Positions 1 to 8,957 of a stretch of DNA of 64,000 nt are shown one piece after another. The notes under the pieces are model-generated. The model was not told where the DNA came from. It saw nothing but the letters and a program-made list of their open reading frames with translations, and did not search any database. Positions within the stretch are counted from its first letter, which is position 1; each line of letters opens with the position of its first letter. This stretch comes from an uncultured Lachnospiraceae bacterium (GTDB lineage Bacteria > Bacillota > Clostridia > Lachnospirales > Lachnospiraceae). The DNA lies in contig CAMNCY010000002.1 of NCBI GenBank assembly GCA_946534785.1, forward strand, positions 1-64,000, written 5' to 3'. Made by a program: the position numbers and the translations under genes.

Positions 1-53
1 CGCACCTGCAAGGCAGGTTTTGAAGTGTTGTGTCTTAGTGACGCAACTCATTT

Positions 54-82
54 AGTATATCTCAGTGATATTCGCTTGTCAA
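54..82 (-). promoter_or_regulatory. Strong sigma70-type promoter firing leftward out of the window (possibly a stable-RNA operon)
   Basis: On the minus strand TTGACA (77-82) - 17 bp - TATACT (54-59). Confidence 0.6.
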
Positions 83-209
83 CAACAATTTTAAATTATT
101 TTAAAACTTTTGTTTGTGAAGCTTCTCCACTCGGCTGTTTCTCTGACAGCAAATGGTATTCTATCACCGAATCATTTTATTTGCAAGTGGTTTTTCTGCA
201 AATAAAAAA

Positions 210-299
210 CGGAGAAAGCGGGATTTGAACCCGCGCGCCGGTTTTAGCCGACCTACACCCTTAGCAGGGGCGCCTCTTCAGCCACTTGAGTATTTCTCC
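210..299 (-). tRNA. tRNA-Ser (anticodon GCU)
   Basis: Reverse complement GGAGAAATACTCAAGTGGCTGAAGAGGCGCCCCTGCTAAGGGTGTAGGTCGGCTAAAACCGGCGCGCGGGTTCAAATCCCGCTTTCTCCG: paired acceptor arm, long variable arm, GGTTCAAATCC T-arm, CTGCTAA anticodon loop. Confidence 0.95.
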
Positions 300-341
300 T
301 TACCTGCTTATTAAAGCATCGCTTTTTAGCAAGCATTTAAA

Positions 342-370
342 ATTATACCGTCGGCAAAAATGTTTGTCAA
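342..370 (-). promoter_or_regulatory. Promoter of tRNA-Ser
   Basis: Minus strand TTGACA (365-370) - 17 bp - TATAAT (342-347), about 40 bp upstream of the tRNA. Confidence 0.75.
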
Positions 371-921
371 TCGCTAGATGTAGTGCCTTCGAGGACCTCT
401 TTGTACAAATCGTGACCTTCGCTGTCGATCACGACAATGGCAGGAAAGTCTTTGACGGTAAGCTCGCGGACAGCCTCTGTTCCAAGATCAGGATACGCGA
501 TCACCCTTGATCCCGTGATCGCTTTGGACAGCAGCGCTCCTGCTCCGCCGATCGCCGCAAAGTACACCGCTCCGTTTCTGATAATGGCATCTTTAACTTC
601 CACGGACCTTTTTCCTTTGCCGATCATCCCGGTCTGTCCAAGATCAAGGAGCCGCGGTGCGTACTTGTCCATACGGCTTGCCGTCGTGGGACCGGCGGAC
701 CCGATCACGGCGCCTTCTCTGGCTGGTGAAGGTCCCATATAATATATGATATTATCCGTAAGATCAAAGGGGAGCGCATCTCCTTTGTCAAGCGCTTCGA
801 TCATACGCTTGTGCGCGGCATCCCGGGCAGTATAGATCGTACCGGTGATAAAGACCATGTCGCCTGCCCTGCATTCCCTTGCTTTTTCTTTTGTAAGCGG
901 CGTTGTTATATATCGGTTCAT
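367..921 (-). CDS. Fumarate hydratase class I, beta subunit
   Basis: MNRYITTPLTKEKARECRAGDMVFITGTIYTARDAAHKRM...GPTTASRMDKYAPRLLDLGQTGMIGKGKR matches FumA/TtdB C-terminal family; adjacent to alpha subunit. Confidence 0.93.
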   Translation of the reverse strand: MNRYITTPLTKEKARECRAGDMVFITGTIYTARDAAHKRMIEALDKGDALPFDLTDNIIYYMGPSPAREGAVIGSAGPTTASRMDKYAPRLLDLGQTGMIGKGKRSVEVKDAIIRNGAVYFAAIGGAGALLSKAITGSRVIAYPDLGTEAVRELTVKDFPAIVVIDSEGHDLYKEVLEGTTSSD

Positions 922-949
922 ACCTGTTTCCTTTACGGTATTGCAGCTT

Positions 950-1792
950 TCAGAGCACGCAGCTCTCATGCCGGTTAACATGACAGCAGATATTCACACC
1001 GACGGGAAGTCCTGCTATATGCGTCGGATACGTCAGGATCCTGACGGAAAATGCCGTTGTTGCACCGCCAAGTCCTGCAGGCCCGATTCCTGTCTGATTG
1101 ATCCTTTTCAGGATCTCATCCTCCATGGAAGCGATATGCGGAATCTCCGAGCGCGCCTCTGTATCAAGCGTAAGTGCCTTTTTCGCCAGCAGGGCACATT
1201 TCTCGAAAGTACCGCCGATTCCGACACCGATGCACATGGGCGGGCATGCATTGGGCCCGGCATCCCGGACCGCCTGTACCACGGCCTCTATCACACCCTC
1301 TTCACCGTCTGCGGGCTTAAGCATGAACACACGGCTCATGTTTTCGCTCCCGAAGCCTTTGGGCGCCACTGTGATCCTGACATTCTCTCCGGGAACGATC
1401 CGGACATGCAGGACAGCCGGCGTATTATCCCCGGTATTCGTACGGATAAGCGGATCGCTTACCACGGATTTCCGAAGATAACCCTCCGTATATCCCAGGC
1501 GGACACCTTCATTGACCGCTTCCTCCAGGTCTCCGCCCGTAAGGTGCACCTCCTGGCCCAGTTCCAGAAAGACCACCGCCATTCCGGTATCCTGGCAGAT
1601 CGGGATGTTGTCTTCGCCTGCTATCCTGAGATTCTCCCTGAGCTGGCCGAGAATCTGTTTCCCCAAGGCAGAAGTTTCCGACTCCTCCGCCCTGTCCAGA
1701 TTGCGGCACATATCTTCTGACAGGCCGTAGTTCGCTTTGATACACAGGTCTCTGATTTTTCCGGTTATAACTGCAACATTCAGATCACGCAT
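950..1792 (-). CDS. Fumarate hydratase class I, alpha subunit
   Basis: ICQDTGMAVVFLELGQEVHLTGGDLEEAVNEGVRLGYTEGYLRKSVV...GPNACPPMCIGVGIGGTFEKCALLAKKAL; start chosen at MRDLNVAVITG (approximate). Confidence 0.93.
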   Translation of the reverse strand: MRDLNVAVITGKIRDLCIKANYGLSEDMCRNLDRAEESETSALGKQILGQLRENLRIAGEDNIPICQDTGMAVVFLELGQEVHLTGGDLEEAVNEGVRLGYTEGYLRKSVVSDPLIRTNTGDNTPAVLHVRIVPGENVRITVAPKGFGSENMSRVFMLKPADGEEGVIEAVVQAVRDAGPNACPPMCIGVGIGGTFEKCALLAKKALTLDTEARSEIPHIASMEDEILKRINQTGIGPAGLGGATTAFSVRILTYPTHIAGLPVGVNICCHVNRHESCVL

Positions 1793-1928
1793 GAGGCTTC
1801 CTTTACTCTCTGAATTTGTGGTCATTCGCGGGAAGGCATACAGGATATGGTACCTGTTTCTTCCTATTTAAATACTTATACACGAATAAACATAATTATA
1901 CATCAGGCAGCACCTGTCTGCCGTCCGC

Positions 1929-2339
1929 TCATCCCCTGATCTCGTCCAGTACGCCGTCCAGTTCTTCCGCGGAAGGGCTTCCCGGTTTCCAACCGATCAG
2001 CTGCCCGTCATCAACATAGCGCGGAATGATATGGATATGAAAATGCGGTACTGTCTGTCCCGCTGCCTCTCCGTTGTTCTGAACAATATTCAGGCCATCC
2101 GCGTGAAGCTTTTCCTTCAGAAGTGCCGCTGCCTTCTTAGCAGTAACAATGGCTGCTGCCGCTACATCCTCCGGGATCTCGAAAAGATCCGCATAATGGT
2201 CTTTCGGAAGAACAAGTGCATGTCCCTTTGTGGCAGGGCCGTTATCAAGGATCACACGGAAACTGTCATCCTCATAAACAGTCCTGGAGGGAATCTCGCC
2301 GTTTGCGATCTTACAGAAAATACAGTTATCGTTTTTCAT
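1929..2339 (-). CDS. HIT family protein
   Basis: CIFCKIANGEIPSRTVYEDD...HFHIHIIPRY histidine triad motif. Confidence 0.95.
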   Translation of the reverse strand: MKNDNCIFCKIANGEIPSRTVYEDDSFRVILDNGPATKGHALVLPKDHYADLFEIPEDVAAAAIVTAKKAAALLKEKLHADGLNIVQNNGEAAGQTVPHFHIHIIPRYVDDGQLIGWKPGSPSAEELDGVLDEIRG

Positions 2340-2453
2340 AGATAGCCTCCTCCCGGCACGTGCTGTGTTAAGCACGCTCTTTCATGTATCCATCATGATA
2401 CCACAGATTACCGTCCGGGCGCGACGGCCATCACCGGCAGATTTATAAAAAAG

Positions 2454-3812
2454 CTATTGATAGTAAAAGACAATCTCCCCGATCTTCACCTCGTCTCCGC
2501 GCATGATGACAACCGATTCCTTCGGGATCAGCCTCCTGCCGTTCAGGAAAGTCCCGGCGGTGCTGTTCAGGTCCTCCATGCAGATCTTACCTTCTTCATC
2601 CTCGAAAAACCGGGTATGCAGACCGCTGACCGAAGGATCGGCAATTAAAAGATCACAGAACCCTTTTAAGGTCCCGACCGTACACGGAAGGTTTTCGAGA
2701 TCGACCCGGTATCTTCGTGCACTTCCCTGGCCATACAGTTTCCCGGGGCCTTCCGGTTCTTTTGCCGCATAGACCCCCGGTGTTTCTCCGATATACTCCG
2801 GCTTCGGACCGTCAGCATACCCCGGCAGGATACGGACGGCGGAGTATTCGTTTGTCAGGACCTGTCTGTTGCGGTTCCTGACCGTCTCCTGTCTCTCTTC
2901 CAGTTCATTCTCCGTCCGGTCTGTTTTTCTGCTCAGCCATGTTCCGTAAAAGGCCGTAATGATCGCAAAGGCCAGGAAAGAGACCATTCCGGCGCGGTCC
3001 AGAAGCTCTGTGGTCTCGTCGAGCGGCAGGACCCTGCGGATCACTTCCAGGATAATGGCAAGACACAGGAAAAATATGGAAAGGAACATGATCCTTCCCA
3101 GTTTTTTATGGCCCTCCTCCATTTCCTCGCTAAGCCGCTCAGAATCATCCGGAAGTTCCTCCTCATCTCCATAATCATCATACAGATCCTGCGCCGGCGG
3201 AAAATCATCCGCTTCCATACGTTTTCCTTCTCTTGCGGCATACGCCGGCTCCGGTTCCGGTTCCGGTATGGCACCCTCTCCTATCTCCCTGTCCAGGACG
3301 GATTTCGACAGAAGAAAATTGGGGTTTTCCGAAAGCTCGTACAGCCGGTAGATTCCGGCAGCCACCTCCCTGTCGTCCGGTTTTACTCTCCCTGCCAGAA
3401 AGCCCGCCAGTACATGAAATGTCGAAATATCCGTTTCTTCCGGATAATACAGGAAGCGGTACTGACCTGTTTCATAATTGAAAAAGATCAGTTCCGGATG
3501 AAGGAGAAGCCTGGAGGCATCCAGAAGATAGTGGGCCAGGGAATCCATCGCGGAAACAAGGCCGTAAAGGATCCCCCGCATCATCTGCGGATCGATCTCA
3601 CGGTCCTCGAACAGGGCATCCATGCTCTGATGGGACGTAATGTCATAATAAAGGAAGTTCAACCCGTCGATTGATCGAAGGCTGCAGGTTATAAGCCCCT
3701 TTATATGATTCACTGCAATCATTCTGTACTGGTAATCCGACGTATTCTCCGGGCACTGTATGATCAGGTAATTATGCTGTGAATCACTGTAATAACTGTA
3801 ATCTACACTCAT
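2454..3812 (-). CDS. FHA domain-containing protein with DUF6382-like N-terminus, Tad cluster-associated
   Basis: C-terminal FHA signature DPSVSGLHTRFFEDEEGKICMEDLNSTAGTFLNGRRL; two central TM segments. Confidence 0.85.
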   Translation of the reverse strand: MSVDYSYYSDSQHNYLIIQCPENTSDYQYRMIAVNHIKGLITCSLRSIDGLNFLYYDITSHQSMDALFEDREIDPQMMRGILYGLVSAMDSLAHYLLDASRLLLHPELIFFNYETGQYRFLYYPEETDISTFHVLAGFLAGRVKPDDREVAAGIYRLYELSENPNFLLSKSVLDREIGEGAIPEPEPEPAYAAREGKRMEADDFPPAQDLYDDYGDEEELPDDSERLSEEMEEGHKKLGRIMFLSIFFLCLAIILEVIRRVLPLDETTELLDRAGMVSFLAFAIITAFYGTWLSRKTDRTENELEERQETVRNRNRQVLTNEYSAVRILPGYADGPKPEYIGETPGVYAAKEPEGPGKLYGQGSARRYRVDLENLPCTVGTLKGFCDLLIADPSVSGLHTRFFEDEEGKICMEDLNSTAGTFLNGRRLIPKESVVIMRGDEVKIGEIVFYYQ

Positions 3813-4327
3813 TCGACCCCCTGGTGTTCTTTGATGTACTGTGCCGCCTTGCTTACAAGAAAGACTCTCCGCCGGAATGCCCGGATATTGAAGGGCGGGT
3901 CCGAATATCTCGCACTGCTACCGAAGCGCATCAGCCATATATTCTCCGGCATCAGGAAATAATTCCCAAAGACCGGCGGCAGTGCCGAAGCACTCCCCTC
4001 GATCCGGACCCACTCCCTGTCCGCGGATGAGGAGACGGAAACATTCCGCGCCGCAAAATATTTTGTCCCGAACTGGCGGTTCTTGCCTTCCAGCGCCTTC
4101 TGCGGATCGGGTCCCCGCACCGTTTCCTCATCCTTGCGGATGCTTTCCCGAAAGCACAGGATATAGGTATCCTGATTAAAACAGCACCTGTCATACAGAA
4201 AAAATGCCGCATAAATTAGAATAACGAAGATGCACAGGATCATGGGAATGATCAGGGAAGCCTCGACCGTCATATATCCGTTCATTTCCTGCTCCTGTGA
4301 AAATAGACTGTTCTTCTTCATTTCCAT
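3809..4327 (-). CDS. TadE-like pseudopilin
   Basis: MEMKKNSLFSQEQEMNGYMTVEASLIIPMILCIFVILIYAAFFLYDRC: TadE-type TVEASLIIP N-terminal helix; overlaps upstream gene by a few bp. Confidence 0.75.
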   Translation of the reverse strand: MEMKKNSLFSQEQEMNGYMTVEASLIIPMILCIFVILIYAAFFLYDRCCFNQDTYILCFRESIRKDEETVRGPDPQKALEGKNRQFGTKYFAARNVSVSSSADREWVRIEGSASALPPVFGNYFLMPENIWLMRFGSSARYSDPPFNIRAFRRRVFLVSKAAQYIKEHQGVE

Positions 4328-4794
4328 ATACCACCGCAAAGCCATTCCGCTGCGCACGCACCTATGACGCAGACCGCTGCGAAAGGAATGAACGGGATCC
4401 TGCGGGAAAAGGATGCCCTGCGGAACATGATAAGGATTCCGCCTGCAATACCGCTCAGGAACAAGGCCGCAAAAAGGACTGCGAACGTCCTCTCCGCGCC
4501 AAGCAGCATTCCCAGGATCAGGAATACTGCACCGTCCCCGTACCCGATCTTCTCTCCCGTAACAAATGCCGCAGAGATAAGAAAGCTTCCGGGCAGAAGC
4601 CCTGCCAGCAGTTCCGTCACAGGCCAAAGCCCGAAGATCACGGATAGAATATCCAGCACCGCCCCCGCTGCGGCACCCGCCAATAGGAGCCTGACGGGAA
4701 TACTCTGCCTTTTCATGTCAAAAATACCGTACACTGCACTGAACAGACAGGCGGCCGCCTGCAGGATGACTTTCAAGATCAGCGTTCTAACCAC
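4318..4794 (-). CDS. A24 family prepilin peptidase (second in cluster)
   Basis: Hydrophobic; VYGIFDMKRQSIPVRLL and GEKIGYGDGAVFLILGMLLG (GxGD). Confidence 0.8.
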   Translation of the reverse strand: MVRTLILKVILQAAACLFSAVYGIFDMKRQSIPVRLLLAGAAAGAVLDILSVIFGLWPVTELLAGLLPGSFLISAAFVTGEKIGYGDGAVFLILGMLLGAERTFAVLFAALFLSGIAGGILIMFRRASFSRRIPFIPFAAVCVIGACAAEWLCGGIWK

Positions 4795-5734
4795 CTCCGC
4801 ATTTTGAACAGGCCTTCATGTGATCTTTGACAGAAGAAAGCGGCACCTCGAGGACCGTCCTCTTTATGGAAGAACAGGATGATGAGCTGTGATACCGGTT
4901 TCCTTCTGTCGTTATGACCACAAGGCCCGACCTGGACGGGCGGCACTGTTCGCAGGGATAGTATTTTCCGCCCCCGTTGTTTCTTGCACTGCCAAGCAGT
5001 TCTGCCGGAATGACCTCTATGGAAGGCTTAAGATAGGTACATTGCCGGGTTTTGTGATACACAGTCCCTGTTGGCGTAATAAAAACAATGGGCTCGTCCT
5101 CACTGCCGCTGCTTCCCCCGTCACCCCCTTCATCAAAGCCGACCCAGGCATGTGCCACGAACCGGCTCTGCAAGGAAAAGCCTTCCAGATTCCCCATCGG
5201 GATAAACGGCTTTACCCGGTAATCCGCGACCAGGCGGATCATGTCATCCCCCGCCAGGATGGAAGAACGCAGATAGGAGATCCCGCCGCTCCCTCCTTCC
5301 AGACAGGAGTGACTAAGATACCCGTCACCGAGAAATTTGCTGACCTCGCTCCTTACATATCCTTCCGACATGATAAGAGAAATCGCAATGGAAGCCGCAT
5401 CGCCGGGCGTGACCGACATGTCGCCGCCCCCGCCGGGAATACCGTCATTTCCCAGGACAGCCAGGTCCGAAAGTCCGTACCGGTAGAAATAGGCATACTC
5501 CGCCATCCTGGTCCCTGTCTCATGAAGCGCGGAAAGCATGTTGCTCTGCAGCCGTATCATTTCAAAGATATACAGGACATTCGCCATGAAAAAAATGAAT
5601 ACCGGAAGGACCAGTGCCGCCTCCAGCGTCATGCTTGCCCTGAGGAAAAAGGAAGAAGGTGATGCCCCTTCCGACACTTTCTCCCGGAGAGGATCTGTTG
5701 TATTTCTGACTGTACGCATCAAAAGGGGCATCAC
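4787..5734 (-). CDS. TadE-like pseudopilin with C-terminal duplicated Cys/His motif
   Basis: MTLEAALVLPVFIFFMANVLYIFEMIRLQ N-terminal helix; C-terminal YHKTRQCTYLK...YYPCEQC and YHSSSSCSSIK...MKACSKC. Confidence 0.75.
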   Translation of the reverse strand: MMPLLMRTVRNTTDPLREKVSEGASPSSFFLRASMTLEAALVLPVFIFFMANVLYIFEMIRLQSNMLSALHETGTRMAEYAYFYRYGLSDLAVLGNDGIPGGGGDMSVTPGDAASIAISLIMSEGYVRSEVSKFLGDGYLSHSCLEGGSGGISYLRSSILAGDDMIRLVADYRVKPFIPMGNLEGFSLQSRFVAHAWVGFDEGGDGGSSGSEDEPIVFITPTGTVYHKTRQCTYLKPSIEVIPAELLGSARNNGGGKYYPCEQCRPSRSGLVVITTEGNRYHSSSSCSSIKRTVLEVPLSSVKDHMKACSKCGGG

Positions 5735-5743
5735 CTTCTTCCT

Positions 5744-7258
5744 TCAGTTATAGGTAACCGCTCTCCTGATCTCATAAGAGTATCCGAAACTGCTCCGGAC
5801 CTGTGCCGCAAGTTCAAAAGCATCCAGGCAATAGTCCATCCGGAACGCGTTGTTGCCGGACGCCTGCCGGACATCCATCTCCATGACATCCATCAGCCTT
5901 TCATTTTTGATGCTTCCGCCTTTCATATACAGGAATATCCGGAGGTAATTCTCATAGCTCAGGCCTTTTCCGCCGGTACGGGGCGTCGTCGCAGCCGCAG
6001 GCGTCAGGATCCCCCATATGGAGGTCTTCCATGTGCTGTCATCCTTCATAAGCGGGACCCGCCCGCCCGCAAACAGGTCCTTCAGGTCCTGGATGCTCTC
6101 CAGATAGGCCCAGGCAAACAGGATCGCGATCTTGAATGCTTCCGTAAGTTCCGGGTTTAGAAGGACCGTCGCGATAACGGCGGCGATCATCCTGGCAAGC
6201 TCCCCTTTTCCGGCATCCCCGAACAGATAGATACAGTTTGCCGCTTCTCTTACCGCAAGAAGCGCTGCTGCCATTTTTTCAAGGTTTCCTTTGTCGGAGC
6301 CGTCCCCGAAAAGGATGTATTCCGCCTGGTATTTCAAAAGGTTCTTCTTTTCGTTATGCCGGTAATTCCCGCATTTTTCCATGACATACTGGTCAAATAA
6401 AAGTGCATCCGCACGCTGATAATGGTGAGAATTTTCCGGATCCAGCGCACTGCCGGCATGAATACCGCGATTCGATAACAGCGTCCCTGTGTCCACATAT
6501 GCTTCCGATACATTGGACGTGCTTCCGAAGATCTGGTAGAGAAGAGGTGCCAGACGATATTCGTTCACCTTATCTCCCGGATTTCCGACCGGAACCTCTT
6601 CTTCCTCTTCCTCGTCTTCTTCCCCGTCCGTGTGCCCCGCATCCTTCGGCGGCGCCGTCGCATTGGCAAGGAACTCGTCGTTCTCTTCCTTTTTTCTGTG
6701 CCACTCGGAAACATCAAAGTCAAAACCGTTGAAGGTATCGAACATCTGAAGAAACCCTGCTGCCAGTTCACCGATCGGCTCTGCGGACATATAGGCGGTT
6801 ATCTGCTCCCGCAGTGCCCCGGCATCTTCATCTGCCGCAAAACGCGTGCCGGTGATCTCCAGGGAAGAGACCGAAAGATTCGTAAAGTCCCGGCGGCTCC
6901 CGAAAAGACTCAGTTCTCCCCGGAAGTTCTTCTCCATATACTCCTGCAGGCGCCTGCGTGTATTCTCCTCATCCGCATTCTGCGTTCCGTAGGATGTATC
7001 TACGAAAAACAGGTCATACTGTGCATAAAGCTCCCGGTTGAATTCCGCCAGAACGGAGTTTACGGCAGCATCCGTCACACATTCGATCTGCATCCGTATC
7101 GCATTCATCCTGGCGCCTTCGATCAGCACAAAGAACAGCGACAGGATAACGGGAAGCGCAAGGCCGAGGAAAACCGTCAGGTAGCCGCCGGTCCTGTTTT
7201 CAGCTTCCGAGTACCGTATTCGTTTCACTTGTGATCGTCTCGAAGATCTTTTTGACAA
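5744..7258 (-). CDS. DUF5702-like Tad cluster protein
   Basis: GGYLTVFLGLALPVILSLFFVLIEGARMNAIRMQIECVTDAAVNSVLAEFNRELYAQYDLFFVDTSYG; pilin-like N-terminal helix. True start may be an internal GTG near 7228. Confidence 0.75.
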   Translation of the reverse strand: MSKRSSRRSQVKRIRYSEAENRTGGYLTVFLGLALPVILSLFFVLIEGARMNAIRMQIECVTDAAVNSVLAEFNRELYAQYDLFFVDTSYGTQNADEENTRRRLQEYMEKNFRGELSLFGSRRDFTNLSVSSLEITGTRFAADEDAGALREQITAYMSAEPIGELAAGFLQMFDTFNGFDFDVSEWHRKKEENDEFLANATAPPKDAGHTDGEEDEEEEEEVPVGNPGDKVNEYRLAPLLYQIFGSTSNVSEAYVDTGTLLSNRGIHAGSALDPENSHHYQRADALLFDQYVMEKCGNYRHNEKKNLLKYQAEYILFGDGSDKGNLEKMAAALLAVREAANCIYLFGDAGKGELARMIAAVIATVLLNPELTEAFKIAILFAWAYLESIQDLKDLFAGGRVPLMKDDSTWKTSIWGILTPAAATTPRTGGKGLSYENYLRIFLYMKGGSIKNERLMDVMEMDVRQASGNNAFRMDYCLDAFELAAQVRSSFGYSYEIRRAVTYN

Positions 7259-7376
7259 GGTCGTTCAACTGTTTCTTGAAGATGATGACCAGACCGATCA
7301 GGACAACGATGATCAGAATCACCTCAACGGTCCCCATGCCGTCTTCATCTGAAATAAAATCCTTTATCAACTGCAT
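7200..7376 (-). CDS. Flp1-family type IVb pilin (58 aa, not in ORF track)
   Basis: Translated by eye: MQLIKDFISDEDGMGTVEVILIIVVLIGLVIIFKKQLNDLVKKIFETITSETNTVLGS*; upstream CAGGGAGAG Shine-Dalgarno; sits in the tad gene order. Confidence 0.9.
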   Translation of the reverse strand: MQLIKDFISDEDGMGTVEVILIIVVLIGLVIIFKKQLNDLVKKIFETITSETNTVLGS

Positions 7377-7448
7377 AATTCTCTCCCTGATTTCTCATTC
7401 CGCGGAAGCCGGAACTGCCGGCAAGCCGAAGAAAGATATTTCGTGTAC

Positions 7449-8939
7449 CTACATTGAAAATCCGTAATATGCCGGAACAATAATGATCAGCAGCGTTACC
7501 GAAAGCATCATGATCATGGGAAGAAGGAGCTTCGTTCCCGCCTCCTCTCCGAGCTGCCTTGCAAGGTTCTTCCGCTCATCAAAAGCCCGTTCCGCTTCTT
7601 CCTGCAGGGCCGGCAGAAGACTGCTGCTGCCCTTTCTCAGATTCTGCGTCAGGAGCGAACACAGCTTGATATACTGCCGGCTCCTGCATCTTTCTCCAAA
7701 ATGGGTATATGCATCCCATTCCGATACGCCGCTGTCCAGTTCATGACAGACGAACAGAATCTCTTCATATGCATATCTTTGTTTCCCCCCTTCCTTTGTT
7801 ACCTGTGCATAATCACTCCCAAGCTTATAAAAAACATTCCGGATACTCATGCCGGCCCCTATGAACAGGACCATTTTGCTGATGATCTGCGGATAGTCAA
7901 TGCTCAGTTCCCGGCTTCGCGCATCGATCCTGGCATGAAGCTGCTGATCCTGCAGAAAACTGCTGAGCACACCTGCTGCCGCAAAAAGCAGAAACAGCGG
8001 AAGACTCTTATCCCTGACCGGCGCCGACCAGACCAGGCTCTGCCCCTCTATTCCGGACGGAAGTTCGAATACTTCCTTATTCCTCGTACTGCTCTCCTTT
8101 TCAAGGATCGCCTCCTCGATCCTGCGCCGGGTCATCTCCTCCTCGGTCCGCTGCGGTCCGGTAAGCCCGACGGAATAGTTTTTCTCAAAGCGAAGCTCTC
8201 CATAGGTAAGGATCGCCGTCAGTACCACCTCCCGGGTCTCCTCCTCTTTCAGGCCGTCTGTCATAACGCTTCCGTCCGAATCAAGCATTCCGTAGCTGCT
8301 GCTCTCCCAGCGGATCCGGAACGGATACCCCTCGACTTTGGACATCAGCTGCAGGGGCCTGCTGACCTTTCTTATGGACGGATTGTCTCCCAGTATCAGG
8401 TGCGGAAGACGGGCGAAAACCTCCTCCGACAGCTTCCCCGCTTCTTCTTCGGTATATTCCTTCTCTCCCACCGAGACCGAAAAGTCTCCGAAGTTCTCTT
8501 CCCTGACCGTCAGGTCAACCGGACTTCCGTTATAGTTCTCCCGGTCCACATACAGTCCGTCCCGCAGGAGCACATCGTTCTTCTGGGAAAAAAAGACACT
8601 GATGGCAAGAAAATCTGCCGCAAAAACAAGACACAGCGCTGTCTGCCATTTGCCGATATAGTATTCCGCCTCTTTTCTGGCGTTATATCCGGCCGGTTCC
8701 AGTGTCTGCAGGTCCCGCCTTACCGTTTCCTTCTTCAGAAGGAGCGTCAGAAAAGAAGGACCTCCCGGATGCTTTCTCCTGAAAACAAGCAATTTCCGGT
8801 ACAGGCGGACGGCACATCTTCGGAAAGGCCGCATGAGAAGACCGGGGTCTTCCGCAGAAACGAGCGGTTCCCTGCGGGACAGGATGAATTCCGCCAAAAA
8901 CAACGCGAAAACAAAAACATACAGGACTCCCGGGATCAT
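7449..8939 (-). CDS. TadC-like type II secretion F family protein with large inserted domain
   Basis: C-terminal YPQIISKMVLFIGAGMSIRNVFYKL...LCSLLTQNLRKGSSSLLPALQEEAERAFDERKNLARQLGEEAGTKLLLPMIMMLSVTLLIIIVPAYYGFSM typical of the TadC half. Confidence 0.8.
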   Translation of the reverse strand: MIPGVLYVFVFALFLAEFILSRREPLVSAEDPGLLMRPFRRCAVRLYRKLLVFRRKHPGGPSFLTLLLKKETVRRDLQTLEPAGYNARKEAEYYIGKWQTALCLVFAADFLAISVFFSQKNDVLLRDGLYVDRENYNGSPVDLTVREENFGDFSVSVGEKEYTEEEAGKLSEEVFARLPHLILGDNPSIRKVSRPLQLMSKVEGYPFRIRWESSSYGMLDSDGSVMTDGLKEEETREVVLTAILTYGELRFEKNYSVGLTGPQRTEEEMTRRRIEEAILEKESSTRNKEVFELPSGIEGQSLVWSAPVRDKSLPLFLLFAAAGVLSSFLQDQQLHARIDARSRELSIDYPQIISKMVLFIGAGMSIRNVFYKLGSDYAQVTKEGGKQRYAYEEILFVCHELDSGVSEWDAYTHFGERCRSRQYIKLCSLLTQNLRKGSSSLLPALQEEAERAFDERKNLARQLGEEAGTKLLLPMIMMLSVTLLIIIVPAYYGFSM

Positions 8940-8957
8940 GCTCCCTCCTTTTACAGC

